Shown here: positions 11,625 through 21,460 of the stretch, piece by piece | Position numbering within the stretch: position 1 is the first letter of the stretch | Layout of the letters: each line of letters starts with the position of its first letter | Origin: Geotrypetes seraphini | Taxonomy: Eukaryota > Chordata > Amphibia > Gymnophiona > Dermophiidae | Direction: 5' to 3' | NCBI RefSeq assembly: GCF_902459505.1 | Contig: NC_047088.1 | Coordinates: 96,649,704 to 96,713,703 of the forward strand | Length of the DNA: 64,000 bases | The notes under the pieces: generated by a model | The model's input: only the letters and a program-made list of their open reading frames with translations | Told to the model about the DNA's origin: nothing | Databases searched by the model: none | Made by a program: the position numbers and the translations under genes

Positions 11625-11977
11625 AACATAGTAACATAGTAGATGACGGCAGATAAAGACCCGAATGGTCCATCCAGTCTGCCCAACCTGATTCAATTTA
11701 AATTTTTTTTTTTTTTCTTCTTAGCTATTTCTGGGCGAGAATCCAAAGCTTTACCTGGTACTGTGCTTGGGTTCCAACTGCCGAAATCTCTGTTAAGACT
11801 TACTCCAGCCGATCTACACCCTCCCAGCCATTGAAGCCCTCCCCTGCCCATCCTCCTCCAAACGGCCATACACAGACCGTACAAGTCTGCCCAGTAACTG
11901 GCCTAGTTCAATCTTTAATATTATTTTCTGATTCTAAATCTTCTGTGTTCATCCCACGCTTCTTTGAACTCAGTCCA
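11625..11977 (-). mobile_element. CR1 3' end, minus strand (split by the hAT transposon)
   Basis: On the minus strand this reads the last CR1 codons, TEFKEAWDEHRRFRIRK and a stop. The 3' UTR follows, ending in the typical CR1 tail (TCTGCCGTCATCTACTATG, then repeated ATGTTACT near 11630-11650). The upstream coding part lies across the hAT at 18074-19432, where the frame breaks off at REVVET. Together they form one CR1 interrupted close to its stop codon. Confidence 0.85.
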
Positions 11978-12839
11978 CAGTGCTCCTGCTAAGCTGCGCT
12001 GGCGCACAAAATATTACATCGCAGCGCACAAGTTTCTCATCACAGCGCACACACGTGCTTGCAGGCAGGCTCAGCTGGCCCCAGCGAGCTGGCAGTCCAT
12101 GTAACGCGTCGCAAAGGTAAGGGGAGGCTGGGGGAGGAATCGGACGTCGGGGTGGGGGTGCGAGCAGGGAGGGGGGCGATCGGAAGAGGCGTACGGCAGA
12201 TGGCAGGGCGGCGAGAGGAGAGTCGGGTGGGGGGGGGAGTAACACCGGAAGAGAGCGGCAAATCCGGGCAAGGCAAGACTTGCAGAGGCGTACCTAGGGG
12301 GTGCGGGGGGGTCGATCCCGACGGTCCGCTCAGCTCGCCAACAAGGAGAGGCAGCCGGACTCGCGTACGCTCCGACCGCCTCTTCTTGCAAGAAGCCGGG
12401 TCTTATTCAATCAGGAGCTGCTTTGACATGCAGCTCCTGATTGGATAAGGCCCGACTTCGTGCAGGAAGAGGCGGTCAGAGCAGACGCGAGTGATTTCCT
12501 GCACTAGGCACCACATGAAGTCACCCACCGTACCACTCGATTCGGGTAAGCGCAGGTATCGGTGGGTGGCTTATTTGCGGGGGTGCCTTATTTTATATTT
12601 TTGTCTAAAAAGGGGGGGCTGTCTTATTTGATGGCCCTGCCTTATCATCGGGGAAACACGGTACTACTACTAGTAAATTAGTAATGCGCTACAAAACTGA
12701 GGCCGCACGAGCGCCATTGTTTATCTATACATGCATGAAGCAAGTTCTTTTCAAGTTTCGATCGTTTGAAGCGTGTGCATAAACTTTCTTTTGCGATCTT
12801 CCATAGATTCAGTCAAATAATTTTTAAATCCATTCGAAA

Positions 12840-15800
12840 ATGTCAAAGCGTAAAGAGAATGAAGAGTTTGGTAGCAGCACAAAGAAAAAGCGCAGCCAAT
12901 TTAAGAAGGAATGGCTGACCGAGTTTTTGGTTGACACCACGTTGCCGCACGCGAGTGGACGGAAAACAGTGGCGATGAAAGAAATATTCGAATATAGCGA
13001 CACGGACAACGCATTAATTTGCTCCCTATGCCGAAAAGCAGGTGTTAACGGAGAATGGAGCACAGGGAAGACTTGGTCTGAGTGGAAAATTGATTATTTA
13101 AAGCGTCATCTGAATCATAATTCTCATTTAGAAGCGGTTCAAAAGCTTCACAATCAAAGCCGAGGTTTTCTAATGAATTTCTTGAAAGAAACTCCCGATA
13201 GTCGGAACAACAGAATCGAATACGCACAGAGATATAAATCAAGTCCAGAGGGAGTTAACATTTTAATTGATAATATATTGCTAGCGGTAAAGTTGAATTC
13301 GTCCATGCTATCCGTCCAGGAAATTCACAATCACATGGCTAAATACGTAAAAATACCTGATAGCTGGAGAAGCAAAAACTATGCTTTCGAGTTCCTTGAC
13401 TGCATAAATGCCATTGTTAAACGGGAAACATTTACAGAAATCCGGAGGTCTCCTTTTCATACCCTAATAATTGATGAAAGTACTGATATTTCTGTTTCGA
13501 AAATGCTCATAATATACATTAAATTTAGAAGAAGTGGCAGCAACATTCATGAGACAGTTTTTGCTGGCATCAAACATCTAACTGCTTGTGACAGCACAGC
13601 TATAGTTGATGCTATAAAGCAGTTTTATAGTGAGAACGATTTAGATTTCAGTCGTATGGTCATGTTCACGTCCGATGGAGCATCAGTCATGCTTGGGAAG
13701 CATAATGGTGTAGCTGCAAAGTTACGTCAATCAGTTCCTCATCTTCTAGAGCAGTGTTTTTCAACCGCTGTTCCGCGGCACACTAGTGTGCCGCGAGATG
13801 TTGCCTGGTGTGCCGTACGGTCAGGGCCGCCATCAGGGCAGTACCACCAGTCTAGGAAGAGGGGCGGTCCGCCCCACGTGGACAGGAGAGAGCTGGACGG
13901 GGGACCCGCGGAGTTCAATACAACTCGAGCCGCAAAGGCTCGTCTTCTGTTCCTGCCTGCCCTGCAGCTAACATATAGCCGATCGCAAGCGTTCCCCGAT
14001 GTCAGCGCTGACGTCGGAGGGAGGGCTTAAGCAAAGCCTGCCCTCCGACGTCAGCGCTGACGTCGGAGAATACTTCCGTTCGGCTATTTGTGTGCGGCAG
14101 GGCAGACAGGAAGCAGAAGACAAGCCTTGCGGCTTGAGCTTCGTTTTGCTGAGAAAGTTGCAAAGATGGGCTGGTAGGCAAACACGGAACACAAAAGGGG
14201 GGTGGGAGTGCGTTTTGGACACAAGGCATGAACTTGGGAGAGAGGAAGGGAGGGAATGGGTTTTTGGACACAGAAGGCATGGACTTGGGAGAGAGGAAGG
14301 GAGGGAAAGAGATGCTGAGGTGGGGGAGGGAATGCGTTTTTGGACACAAGAAATGGACTTGGGAGCGAGGAAGGGAGGGAGAGAGGAAGGGAGGGAAAGA
14401 GATGCTGAGGTGGGGGAGGGAATGAGTGTTTGGACACAGAAGGCATGGACTTTGGAGAGAGGAAGGGAGGGAAAGAGATGGTTGTGTACACGGGGAATAG
14501 AAGAAAGGAGAATTTTTGGTCATAGGGAGGGAGTGAGGTACAGATAGTGGCATACCAGGGTGGGGGGGGGGGCAGTCTGCCCCACCCCGGGTTTACGTCC
14601 CAAGGGGGTGCACAGCTGGCCACCCTCCAGTGTTGTCCCTAGGCCGGCAAACTGCGGCTCTTTAGCCACTTGAGTGCCACCGCCGCCAACGGTGTTGTTG
14701 GCGGTGGCAGCATTATAAAATACTTTCTTTGTGTTTATTTGATTCCTATTCAAGAGAATTACTTTATATATAGTCAATATAGGCACAGAGTTAAATTTTT
14801 TAACATTTTCTAATGGTGGTATGCCTCGTGATTTTTTTCATGAAACAAGTGTGCCTTTGCCCAAAAAAGGTTGAAAAACACTGTTCTAGAGCAACACTGT
14901 GTAGCTCACCGCGAAGATCTAGGCATAGACGATGCATGGAAAACGATCCCATTCATGAAAGAGATCGAAACTCTAATACGCACCGTGTATACGATTTTCA
15001 GTAGATCGAGCGTACGAAAAGCCAAACTGGAGGATATTGCTAATGCTGCAGACTCAGATGTCATTTCATTTAAAGCTATACATGATGTTAGGTGGCTGTC
15101 TCGGCACTTTGCTGTAAGTGCAGTGGTTAGAAATTATGACATCCTGTTAGAATATTGTCAAGAACAGGTGGAAGAAGACAATGATCCCGTGCACAAATAC
15201 TGCCTTACTAAATTGAGTAATCTGGAATTTAAAGTTGCGCTATTTATTCTCTGCGATGTTCTTGAGGAGCTTGGATCACTGTGTAAGCTTCTTCAGAAGA
15301 GTTGTTTGGCACCTTTGGATGCATTCCAGTTCACTAAAGCCAAATTAAGGAAACTCAGATCTCAATATCTGGGAGAAAAACCACATTTCAATGAAAATGT
15401 TGAAACTCTCATTTCATCTTGTAATTCTGTAATTAAAACAGATCATATTCTTACATTTATTACACAAACTTGTGATTATATGGACAAAAGATTTCCTGAC
15501 AATGAATTAGAGGACTGGCGTGTTTTCGACAAAGACTGTATCTCAAATCCGTCCAACTTAGAGGAATTTACATTTGGAAACGAACAATTTTCACGATTAT
15601 CTAACCGTTATTTTCTGTTAATGAACAAAGATGATGAACATTGTTTCAAAAGGCAGCTTATTTCAGAATATTCGGAGTTCAAATATATTATTGCTGAAAA
15701 AGTAAAAGCAGGAGCTATACAAACGCTTCAGGAAATGTACAATTTTGCTCAGCAGCATAAACAGTTCAGTGGACTAAATGCTCTACGGTATAGTACGCCT

Positions 15801-17903
15801 TAGACAACCGGACGGGAACTACACGGTGGCGGACTCAGAAAAAGCAGAACTACTAAATGAATATTTCTGCTCAGTCTTCACCTGCGAAGCACCGGGACAC
15901 GGACCACAGTTGATGATAAAACAAGACGTGGATGACCCGTTTCAGAATTTTGAGTTCACACCTGGGGACGTTTACAACGAACTGGCAAGGCTAAAGGTAA
16001 ACAAGGCCATGGGACCGGACAATTTACACCCAAGAGTGCTCAGAGAATTGAGAGATGTTCTGGCGGAACCGTTAGCAGTGCTCTTCAATCTCTCACTAAG
16101 TACGGGGAAAGTTCCGTTAGATTGGAAAACAGCCAACGTCATTCCTCTACATAAAAAGGGTTGCAAGGCTGAGGCTGCAAACTATAGACCGGTAAGCCTC
16201 ACCTCAATAGTGTGTAAACTCATGGAAACACTAATTAAGTATAAATTAGATACGATCCTGAACGAGGGAAATCTCCGGGATCCCAGCCAACATGGATTCA
16301 CCAAGGGTAGGTCATGCCAGTCAAATCTAATCAACTTCTTTGACTGGGTAACAAGAAGACTGGACTCAGGAGAGTCCTTGGACGTCGTGTACCTGGACTT
16401 CAGCAAAGCGTTCGACAGCGTCCCACACCGCAGGCTGCTGAACAAGATGAAATCGATGGGATTAGGAGAGACTCTAACTGCATGGGTTAAAGATTGGCTT
16501 CATGGCAGACTTCAGAGGGTGGTAGTCAACGGTACCCGCTCTAAAATGTCGGAGGTGACTAGCGGAGTGCCACAGGGTTCGGTCCTGGGCCCACTCCTCT
16601 TCAACATATTCATTGGGGATCTGACTCAAGGGCTTCAAGGCAAAGTAACCTTATTCGCTGATGACGCCAAACTATGCAATATAGTAAACGGCCATAATCT
16701 ACAAGATGCGATGGAGCAAGACCTGCGTACTTTAGAAAGTTGGTCCTTGATGTGGCAGCTGGGCTTTAACGCCAAGAAATGTAAGGTCATGCATCTCGGT
16801 AACGGAAATCCTTGCAGAACTTACACCCTGAATGGAGAAACTTTAACCAGGACTACGGCAGAACGAGACTTAGGAGTAATCATCAGTGCTGACATGAAGG
16901 CAGCCACTCAAGTGGAGAAGGCTTCATCTAAAGCACGGCAGATGATAGGTTGTATCAAGAGAAGCTTCGTCAACAGGAAACCTGAAGTCATGATGCCATT
17001 GTACAGAGCCATGGTGAGACCTCATCTGGAGTACTGTGTGCAATTCTGGAGGCCACATTACCGTAAGGATGTGCTCAGAATTGAGTCGGTTCAGCGGATG
17101 GCCACCAGGATGGTCTCGGGGCTAAAGGGTCTCCCGTACGAGGAAAGACTGAGCAAATTGCAGCTCTACACTCTTGAAGAGCGTAGGGAGAGGGGAGACA
17201 TGATTGAGACATTTAAGTACATCACGGGACGGGTCGAGGCGGAAGAGGATATCTTCCTTCTCAGGGGACCCTCGACCACAAGAGGACATCCGCTCAAACT
17301 CAGGGGAGGGAAGTTTCGTGGAGATGCAAGGAAGTACTTCTTCACGGAGAGAGTGATCGAGCATTGGAACAAGCTTCCAATGCAGGTGGTCGAGGCACGC
17401 AGCATCCCAGACTTCAAGAACAAATGGGATACCCATGTGGGATCCCTACGGGGTCATGCCAAGGGATAGGGTCACTAGGACTTGCATGAGCGGGTCAGTA
17501 GAGTGACAGTATAATTACAATTATACTTAAGGGGTCAGAAGACTTAAGGGGGTGGGTAAATAGTGTGGGCAGACTTGATGGGCTATATGGCCCTTATCTG
17601 CCGTCATCTTTCTATGTTTCTATATTAGACGTGTGTGGCACCTTTCAGGCTTCAAGTGCCGATTGTGAGAGAGGATTTAGCTTGATGAATGCTATAAAGA
17701 CAAAGACTCGTAATAAGTTAAGAGTAGAACATTTGGAATGCCTAATTAGAATCAAACTTTATTTAGCCACAGGAAATAATGTAAACATAGAGTGTTTACA
17801 ATTTTTGGAAATCAGAAAAAGGCAGAAGAGAACAATCTTAATAAAGAATTTTGTACTTTCAAGAATTAATGCGTTGTTTTGTGTTCTTAAAAATATTATT
17901 TAA
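12840..17903 (+). CDS. hAT transposase (BED finger, C17orf113/ZNF862-like), frame open in three segments
   Basis: Segments 12840-13751, 14892-15785 and 17625-17903 (304 + 298 + 92 codons plus stop) read in one frame once the two insertions are set aside. The first join restores HLLEQHCVAHREDL and the second NALLDVCGTFQASSADC. A basic N-terminus precedes a zinc finger (C61-x2-C64, H90, H96). Catalytic Asp boxes lie in LIIDESTDIS (D212) and FTSDGASVML (D279). The Cys/His box QHCVAHRED follows, and the hAT C-terminal dimerisation region holds SSADCERGFSLMNAIKTK. The start is the first Met, before the KRKENEEF/KKKRSQ basic tract. No stop or frameshift was seen inside the segments. The protein would cut and paste this element; as it stands it is disrupted by the insertions. 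Relatives in other vertebrates include domesticated genes, but TIRs and position argue that this is a transposon. Confidence 0.88.
13752..14883. mobile_element. hAT MITE, 1132 bp, inside the hAT transposase gene
   Basis: The termini CAGTGTTTTTCAACC and GGTTGAAAAACACTG are perfect 15-bp inverted repeats. They are flanked by identical 8-bp duplications TTCTAGAG at 13744-13751 and 14884-14891. The interior has a fold-back around 13998-14068 (GATGTCAGCGCTGACGTC repeated in inverse), a purine-rich tandem repeat (14210-14520), a GGCATACCAGGGTGG block near 14550, and a GGCTCTTTAGCCACTTGA block near 14660. It has no coding capacity. Confidence 0.95.
14210..14520. repeat. Purine-rich minisatellite, about 60-70 bp units
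   Basis: Four to five copies of a unit containing GGCATGGACTTGGGAGAGAG or a variant, GGAAGGGAGGGAAAGAG and GATGCTGAGGTGGGGGAGG, with GTTTTTGGACACA at the unit join. It lies inside the MITE. The open frames here on both strands are products of the repeat. Confidence 0.8.
15786..17624 (+). mobile_element. CR1 LINE, 5'-truncated, inserted in the hAT transposase gene
   Basis: It starts abruptly in the endonuclease-RT linker and runs to a normal CR1 3' end with GGGCAGACTTGATGGGC and a CATCTTTCTATGTTTC tail. The junctions share TCTA/CTA microhomology with the target, so exact ends may shift by a few bases. 5' truncation is the usual product of target-primed reverse transcription. It is probably the younger of the CR1 copies here because its frame is open throughout. 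Confidence 0.9.
15790..17469 (+). CDS. CR1 ORF2, reverse transcriptase and C-terminal part
   Basis: An open frame of about 560 codons. RT blocks in order: KAMGPDNLHPRVLREL, NYRPVSLTSIVCKLMETL, QHGFTKGRSCQSNLINFF, VVYLDFSKAFDSVPHRRLL, TSGVPQGSVLGPLLFNIF and the catalytic VTLFADDAKLCN (DD in place). The C-terminal region carries [40 protein letters not shown] and FTERVIEHWNKLP. The endonuclease domain is missing because the copy is 5'-truncated, so it cannot move alone. The first residues after 15778 belong to the host hAT, not to CR1. Confidence 0.92.
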   Translation: MVRLRQPDGNYTVADSEKAELLNEYFCSVFTCEAPGHGPQLMIKQDVDDPFQNFEFTPGDVYNELARLKVNKAMGPDNLHPRVLRELRDVLAEPLAVLFNLSLSTGKVPLDWKTANVIPLHKKGCKAEAANYRPVSLTSIVCKLMETLIKYKLDTILNEGNLRDPSQHGFTKGRSCQSNLINFFDWVTRRLDSGESLDVVYLDFSKAFDSVPHRRLLNKMKSMGLGETLTAWVKDWLHGRLQRVVVNGTRSKMSEVTSGVPQGSVLGPLLFNIFIGDLTQGLQGKVTLFADDAKLCNIVNGHNLQDAMEQDLRTLESWSLMWQLGFNAKKCKVMHLGNGNPCRTYTLNGETLTRTTAERDLGVIISADMKAATQVEKASSKARQMIGCIKRSFVNRKPEVMMPLYRAMVRPHLEYCVQFWRPHYRKDVLRIESVQRMATRMVSGLKGLPYEERLSKLQLYTLEERRERGDMIETFKYITGRVEAEEDIFLLRGPSTTRGHPLKLRGGKFRGDARKYFFTERVIEHWNKLPMQVVEARSIPDFKNKWDTHVGSLRGHAKG

Positions 17904-18073
17904 CGTTATTTAATTTAGCGTGTAGGCCTAAAATTCCTTTGAATACCTCGTCCTCATGTATCAGCAACTTTGACAACATATTTATTTGGCTCATAACTTG
18001 CTGGCGCCCGATATTTTTAGCTCACAGTGAAAAAAGTTTGCTCACAACACCCGCCCGCTTAGAGGGAACACTG

Positions 18074-19432
18074 TCTCCACCACCTCTCTCGGGAGCGCAT
18101 TCCAGGCATCCACCACCCTCTCTGTAAAGTAGAATTTCCTAACATTGCCCCTGAATCTACCACCCCTCAACCTCAAATTATGTCCTCTGGTTTTACCATT
18201 TTCCTTTCTCTGGAAAAGATTTTGTTCTACGTTAATACCCTTTAAGTATTTGAACGTCTGAATCATATCTCCCCTGTCTCTCCTTTCCTCTAGGGTATAC
18301 ATATTCAGGGCTTCCAGTCTCTCCTCATACGTCTTCTGGCGCAAGCCTCCTATCATTTTCGTCGCCCTCCTCTGGACCGCCTCAAGTCTTCTTACGTCTT
18401 TCGCCAGATACGGTCTCCAAAACTGAACACAATACTCCAAGTGGGGCCTCACCAATGACCTGTACAGGGGCATCAACACTTTCTTCCTTCTACTGACTAC
18501 GCCTCTCTTTATACAGCCCAGAATCCTTCTGGCAGCAGCCACTGCCTTGTCACACTGTTTTTTCGCCTTTAGATCTTCGGACACTATCACCCCAAGGTCC
18601 CTCTCCCCGTCCGTGCATATCAGCTTCTCTCCTCCCAGCATATACGGTTCCTTCCTATTATTAATCCCCAAATGCATTACTCTGCATTTCTTTGCATTGA
18701 ATTTTAGTTGCCAGGCATTAGACCATTCCTCTAACTTTTGCAGATCCTTTTTCATATTTTCCACTCCCTCTTCGGTGTCTACTCTGTTACAAATCTTGGT
18801 ATCATCTGCAAAAAGGCACACTTTTCCTTCTAACCCTTCAGCAATGTCACTTACATACATATTGAACAGGACTGGCCCCAGCACCGAACCTTGAGGGACT
18901 CCACTAGTCACCTTTCCTTCCTTCGAGCGACTTCCATTAACCACCACCCTCTGGCGTCTGTCCGACAGCCAGTTTCTGATCCAGTTCACCACTTTGGGTC
19001 CTAACTTCAGCCCTTCAAGTTTGTTCAACAGCCTCCTATGAGGAACTGTTTCAAAGGCTTTGCTGAAATCCAAGTAAATTACATCTAGCATATGTCCTCG
19101 ATCCAGCTCTCTGGTCACCCAATCAAAAAATTCAATCAGGTTCGTTTGGCACGATTTACCTTTTGTAAAGCCATGTTGCCTCGGATCCTGTAACCCATTA
19201 GATTCAAGGAAATACACTATCCTTTCTTTCAGCAACACTTCCATTATTTTTCCAACAACTGAAGTGAGGCTCACTAGCCTGTAGTTTCCTGCTTCATCCC
19301 TGTGACCACTTTTATGAATAGGGACCACATCCGCTCTCCTCCAATCCCCAGGAATCACTCCCGTCTCCAGAGATTTGTTGAACAAGTCTTTAATAGGACT
19401 CGCCAGAACCTCTCTGAGCTCCCTTAGTATCC
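18074..19432 (-). pseudogene. CR1 ORF2, minus strand, split by the hAT
   Basis: The minus frame is open for more than 430 codons. It shows NYRLVSLTSVVGKIMEVLL, QHGFTKGKSCQTNLIEFF, VIYLDFSKAFETVPHRRLL, TSGVPQGSVLGPVLFNMY and CLFADDTKICNRVDTEE. C-terminal blocks are [19 protein letters not shown] and FTERVVDAWNALPREVVET, where the hAT terminus cuts in. The missing C-terminal codons and tail lie at 11625-11977. The 5' end is truncated near 19432. Confidence 0.92.
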
Positions 19433-19589
19433 ACTTGTTCTGGAAATTGGGTGGGTAGTTGGATGGGTAGTGAGAAGTGGGTTGGTGGGATAGAGATTAA
19501 TAGTTGAAATTGAAATTGTATGAACCTGATATTTGGTTTTCATTTCTATTCTTCTTATATTATTAATTCTTATATTAACTGTATTTTGA

Positions 19590-19915
19590 AGCTTGAAGAA
19601 TGGTCTGAAATTTGGCAGCAAAAATTTAATGCTAAGAAATGCATGGCGCAAAAACCCAAGGGAACAGTACAGTTTAGGGGTGAAGAACTTATATGGATGA
19701 CAAAAGAGTGGAACTTGGATGATTGTATGTGATAATATTAAGGTCATACAGGTTGAAAAGATGACAGCAAAAGCTAGAAGGATTCTAGAGTGTATAGGGA
19801 GAGGTATGGCCCGTATGAAAAGGAGGTATTAGACTCTGGTGAGTCCTCATTTAGAATAGTGTGCAATTCTGGAGACTGCACCTTCAAAAAGATATAAAAA
19901 AGCTAGAGTTGGATT
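19590..19915 (+). pseudogene. Degraded CR1 fragment
   Basis: Plus-strand phrases LEEWSEIWQQKFNAKKC, KMTAKARRILECIGRG and a broken SPHLE-CAILET match the CR1 region after the RT catalytic box. Several frame changes mark it as an old copy. The 19433-19589 stretch beside it has only short TGG/ATT-rich sequence. Confidence 0.7.
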
Positions 19916-20159
19916 AAAAAAAATTAGTGAAGACCACTGCTCTAAGTTTAAGTTGGGGCTGCTTTGGGTCCAAAAGGAATGAAGGCCAGCTGACATCTCT
20001 TCCTAGGTGGGGCCTTTCCACCAACTAAAACATGCTGACCAGTATCTCCACTGGAATAACTGACACAGATAGCCCTTCTTCAAATACAGTATGTGACTAC
20101 AAACAAAAAAGTACTAATGTAGACAAAAGTTAAACTAAAACCCTAAAGGCATATCTAAA

Positions 20160-20505
20160 TATGATCACATTTCGCCCTATCTCCAACAATTGCACTGACT
20201 ACCTGTTGTTTTTAGATCTCAATATAAAGCATTAATGATTTGCCATCAGTTCTTGTATGTACCTGAACTGTTTAAAAGCAAGATGTCAAAACTATTTACC
20301 ATCTAGGTCTCTGCGTTCCGAGAATTTAGCATTATTAAAAACAAATGCTAATCCAAAACATGCCGAGACAAATAAAACGGCCTTTTGCTGTGTAGAAGTC
20401 AAATTGTGGAACTCACTTGTCGGTCAATTACAAAAATGTTATGACAAGGGAAATATCAGAAAACTATTAAAAACGCAGTTATTTGTTAATGCATTTTTTT
20501 AGAAA
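20160..20505 (+). pseudogene. L2-like LINE, extreme C-terminus of ORF2
   Basis: The frame with YLPSRSLRSENLALLKTNAN, VEVKLWNSLVGQLQKCYD and IRKLLKTQLFVNAFF has the layout of L2-type ORF2 ends (an SRSLRS box, then LWNSLP, then LKTxLF). It is 5'-truncated. Between 19916 and 20160 I see nothing. Confidence 0.6.
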
Positions 20506-20604
20506 CTGATCTTTGCGACTGTTCTTTTGAAGGGCATTTTATGTGATTTTCTGATGATTATATGCTTACTAGTCTTTAAGCCTGTTACATTAACAGGTGC
20601 TAGA

Positions 20605-21005
20605 ATAGATGTGTGTGTGTGTGTCTGTCTTTCTTTCTTTCTCTCTCTCTCTCTCCTCGGCTGTCCACCACCATCCCTTGCCTGTTCCCCCTGTCCAGTA
20701 GTAGCACTTTCTTTCTATCTCTCTCTCCTTGGCTGCTATCTTTGTTTCTTTGTGTGTGTGTGTGTCTCTCTCTCTCTCTCCTTGGCCACTGTCTGTCTGG
20801 CTTTCTTTCTGTCTCTCTCTCTCCTTGGCCGCTTTGTCTGTCTTTCTTTATTTTTGTCTCTCTACCTCCCACTATCTTTCTATCTCTCTCCCTCCCGGTG
20901 TCTATCTGTCTTTCTCCCTGCCCTGTCTTTCTTTCTGTCTCTCTCCATTGCCCCCTTTGTCTGTCTCTCTCTGGCCCTGTCTGTCTGTCTCTCACCCTTC
21001 CACTT
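20605..21005. repeat. Pyrimidine-rich simple repeat and minisatellite
   Basis: GTGTGT, CTTTCTTT and CTCTCT runs alternate with repeats of a roughly 60-base unit containing CTCTCTCTCCTTGGCC and TGTCTTTCTTTCTGTCTC. Reading frames on both strands are artefacts. The following 21006-21355 is GC-richer single-copy-looking sequence without a gene. Confidence 0.85.
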
Positions 21006-21359
21006 CCCTGTGCAGCAGCATTTTCCTACTCCTTCACTTCCCAGTATTTACATCCTGTAATTCTTACCAGCATGGGAGGACTCATTCATTCGACTAAACA
21101 CCTCTTCTGACAGCCGGACACCTCGCAGCACATGCACCCTGTCCGCCTCGTCTAGGCCGAAGGACACCCTCCTACTGTTGCTCTCGCCACCACCTATCAC
21201 TGCCGCCACACCGCAGAGACAAACTGCCACGTTATGCGTCACATGTGCTGCAAACAGTTGCACGCGCCGCAAATTAAACATGGCCATGGAGGCACAAATC
21301 ATGGAGGCAGGGATCATGCTGGTATAAGTGCGTATGCACGCTTAGGGTTTTATTATAGA

Positions 21360-21460
21360 GAATGTTTGTTTGTTTTACTGAATTATGTATGCAATGATAT
21401 GTAAACCATTTAGGTTTAAACGGTATATAAATTTTTTAAATAAATAAAGATGGCAGACCT
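21360..21460 (+). mobile_element. LINE/SINE 3' tail of L2 type
   Basis: Bases with GTAAACCATTTAGGTTTAAA and GGTATATAAATTTTTTAAAT followed by AAATAAATAAA have the shape of an L2-family 3' tail. Confidence 0.45.

Larger units (their letters stand above)
11978..18073 (+). mobile_element. Autonomous-type hAT DNA transposon with two nested insertions
   Basis: The ends are CAGTGCTCCTGCTAAG and, inverted, CAGTGTTCCCTCTAAG: 16-bp terminal repeats with three mismatches. The flanks are TCAGTCCA and TCTCCACC, an imperfect 8-bp duplication. The element sits in a minus-strand CR1, whose halves lie on both sides. It encodes one transposase (12840-17903, segmented). A hAT MITE (13752-14883) and a CR1 (15786-17624) landed in the coding region. 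Without them it would be about 3.1 kb. The GC-rich stretch 12060-12670, between the left end and the gene, may hold a further small element, since it contains GGCGTACCTAGGGGG and a TTTCCCCG-type end near 12650. Confidence 0.88.

Noticed and set aside
12059-12448. GC-rich ORFs near the hAT left end
   Set aside because: Repeat-rich leader sequence upstream of the transposase; no conserved motif.
14002-14623. Long ORFs on both strands (about 180 codons)
   Set aside because: Produced by the 60-70 bp purine-rich minisatellite inside the hAT MITE.
12840-17903. Domesticated host gene (C17orf113-like)
   Set aside because: Terminal inverted repeats, insertion into a CR1 and disruption by two mobile elements fit a transposon better; orthologous position would be needed to claim a host gene.
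20527-21110. Three overlapping plus-strand ORFs resembling membrane proteins (Leu/Ser/Cys-rich)
   Set aside because: They translate a CT/GT simple repeat; the apparent hydrophobicity follows from base composition.
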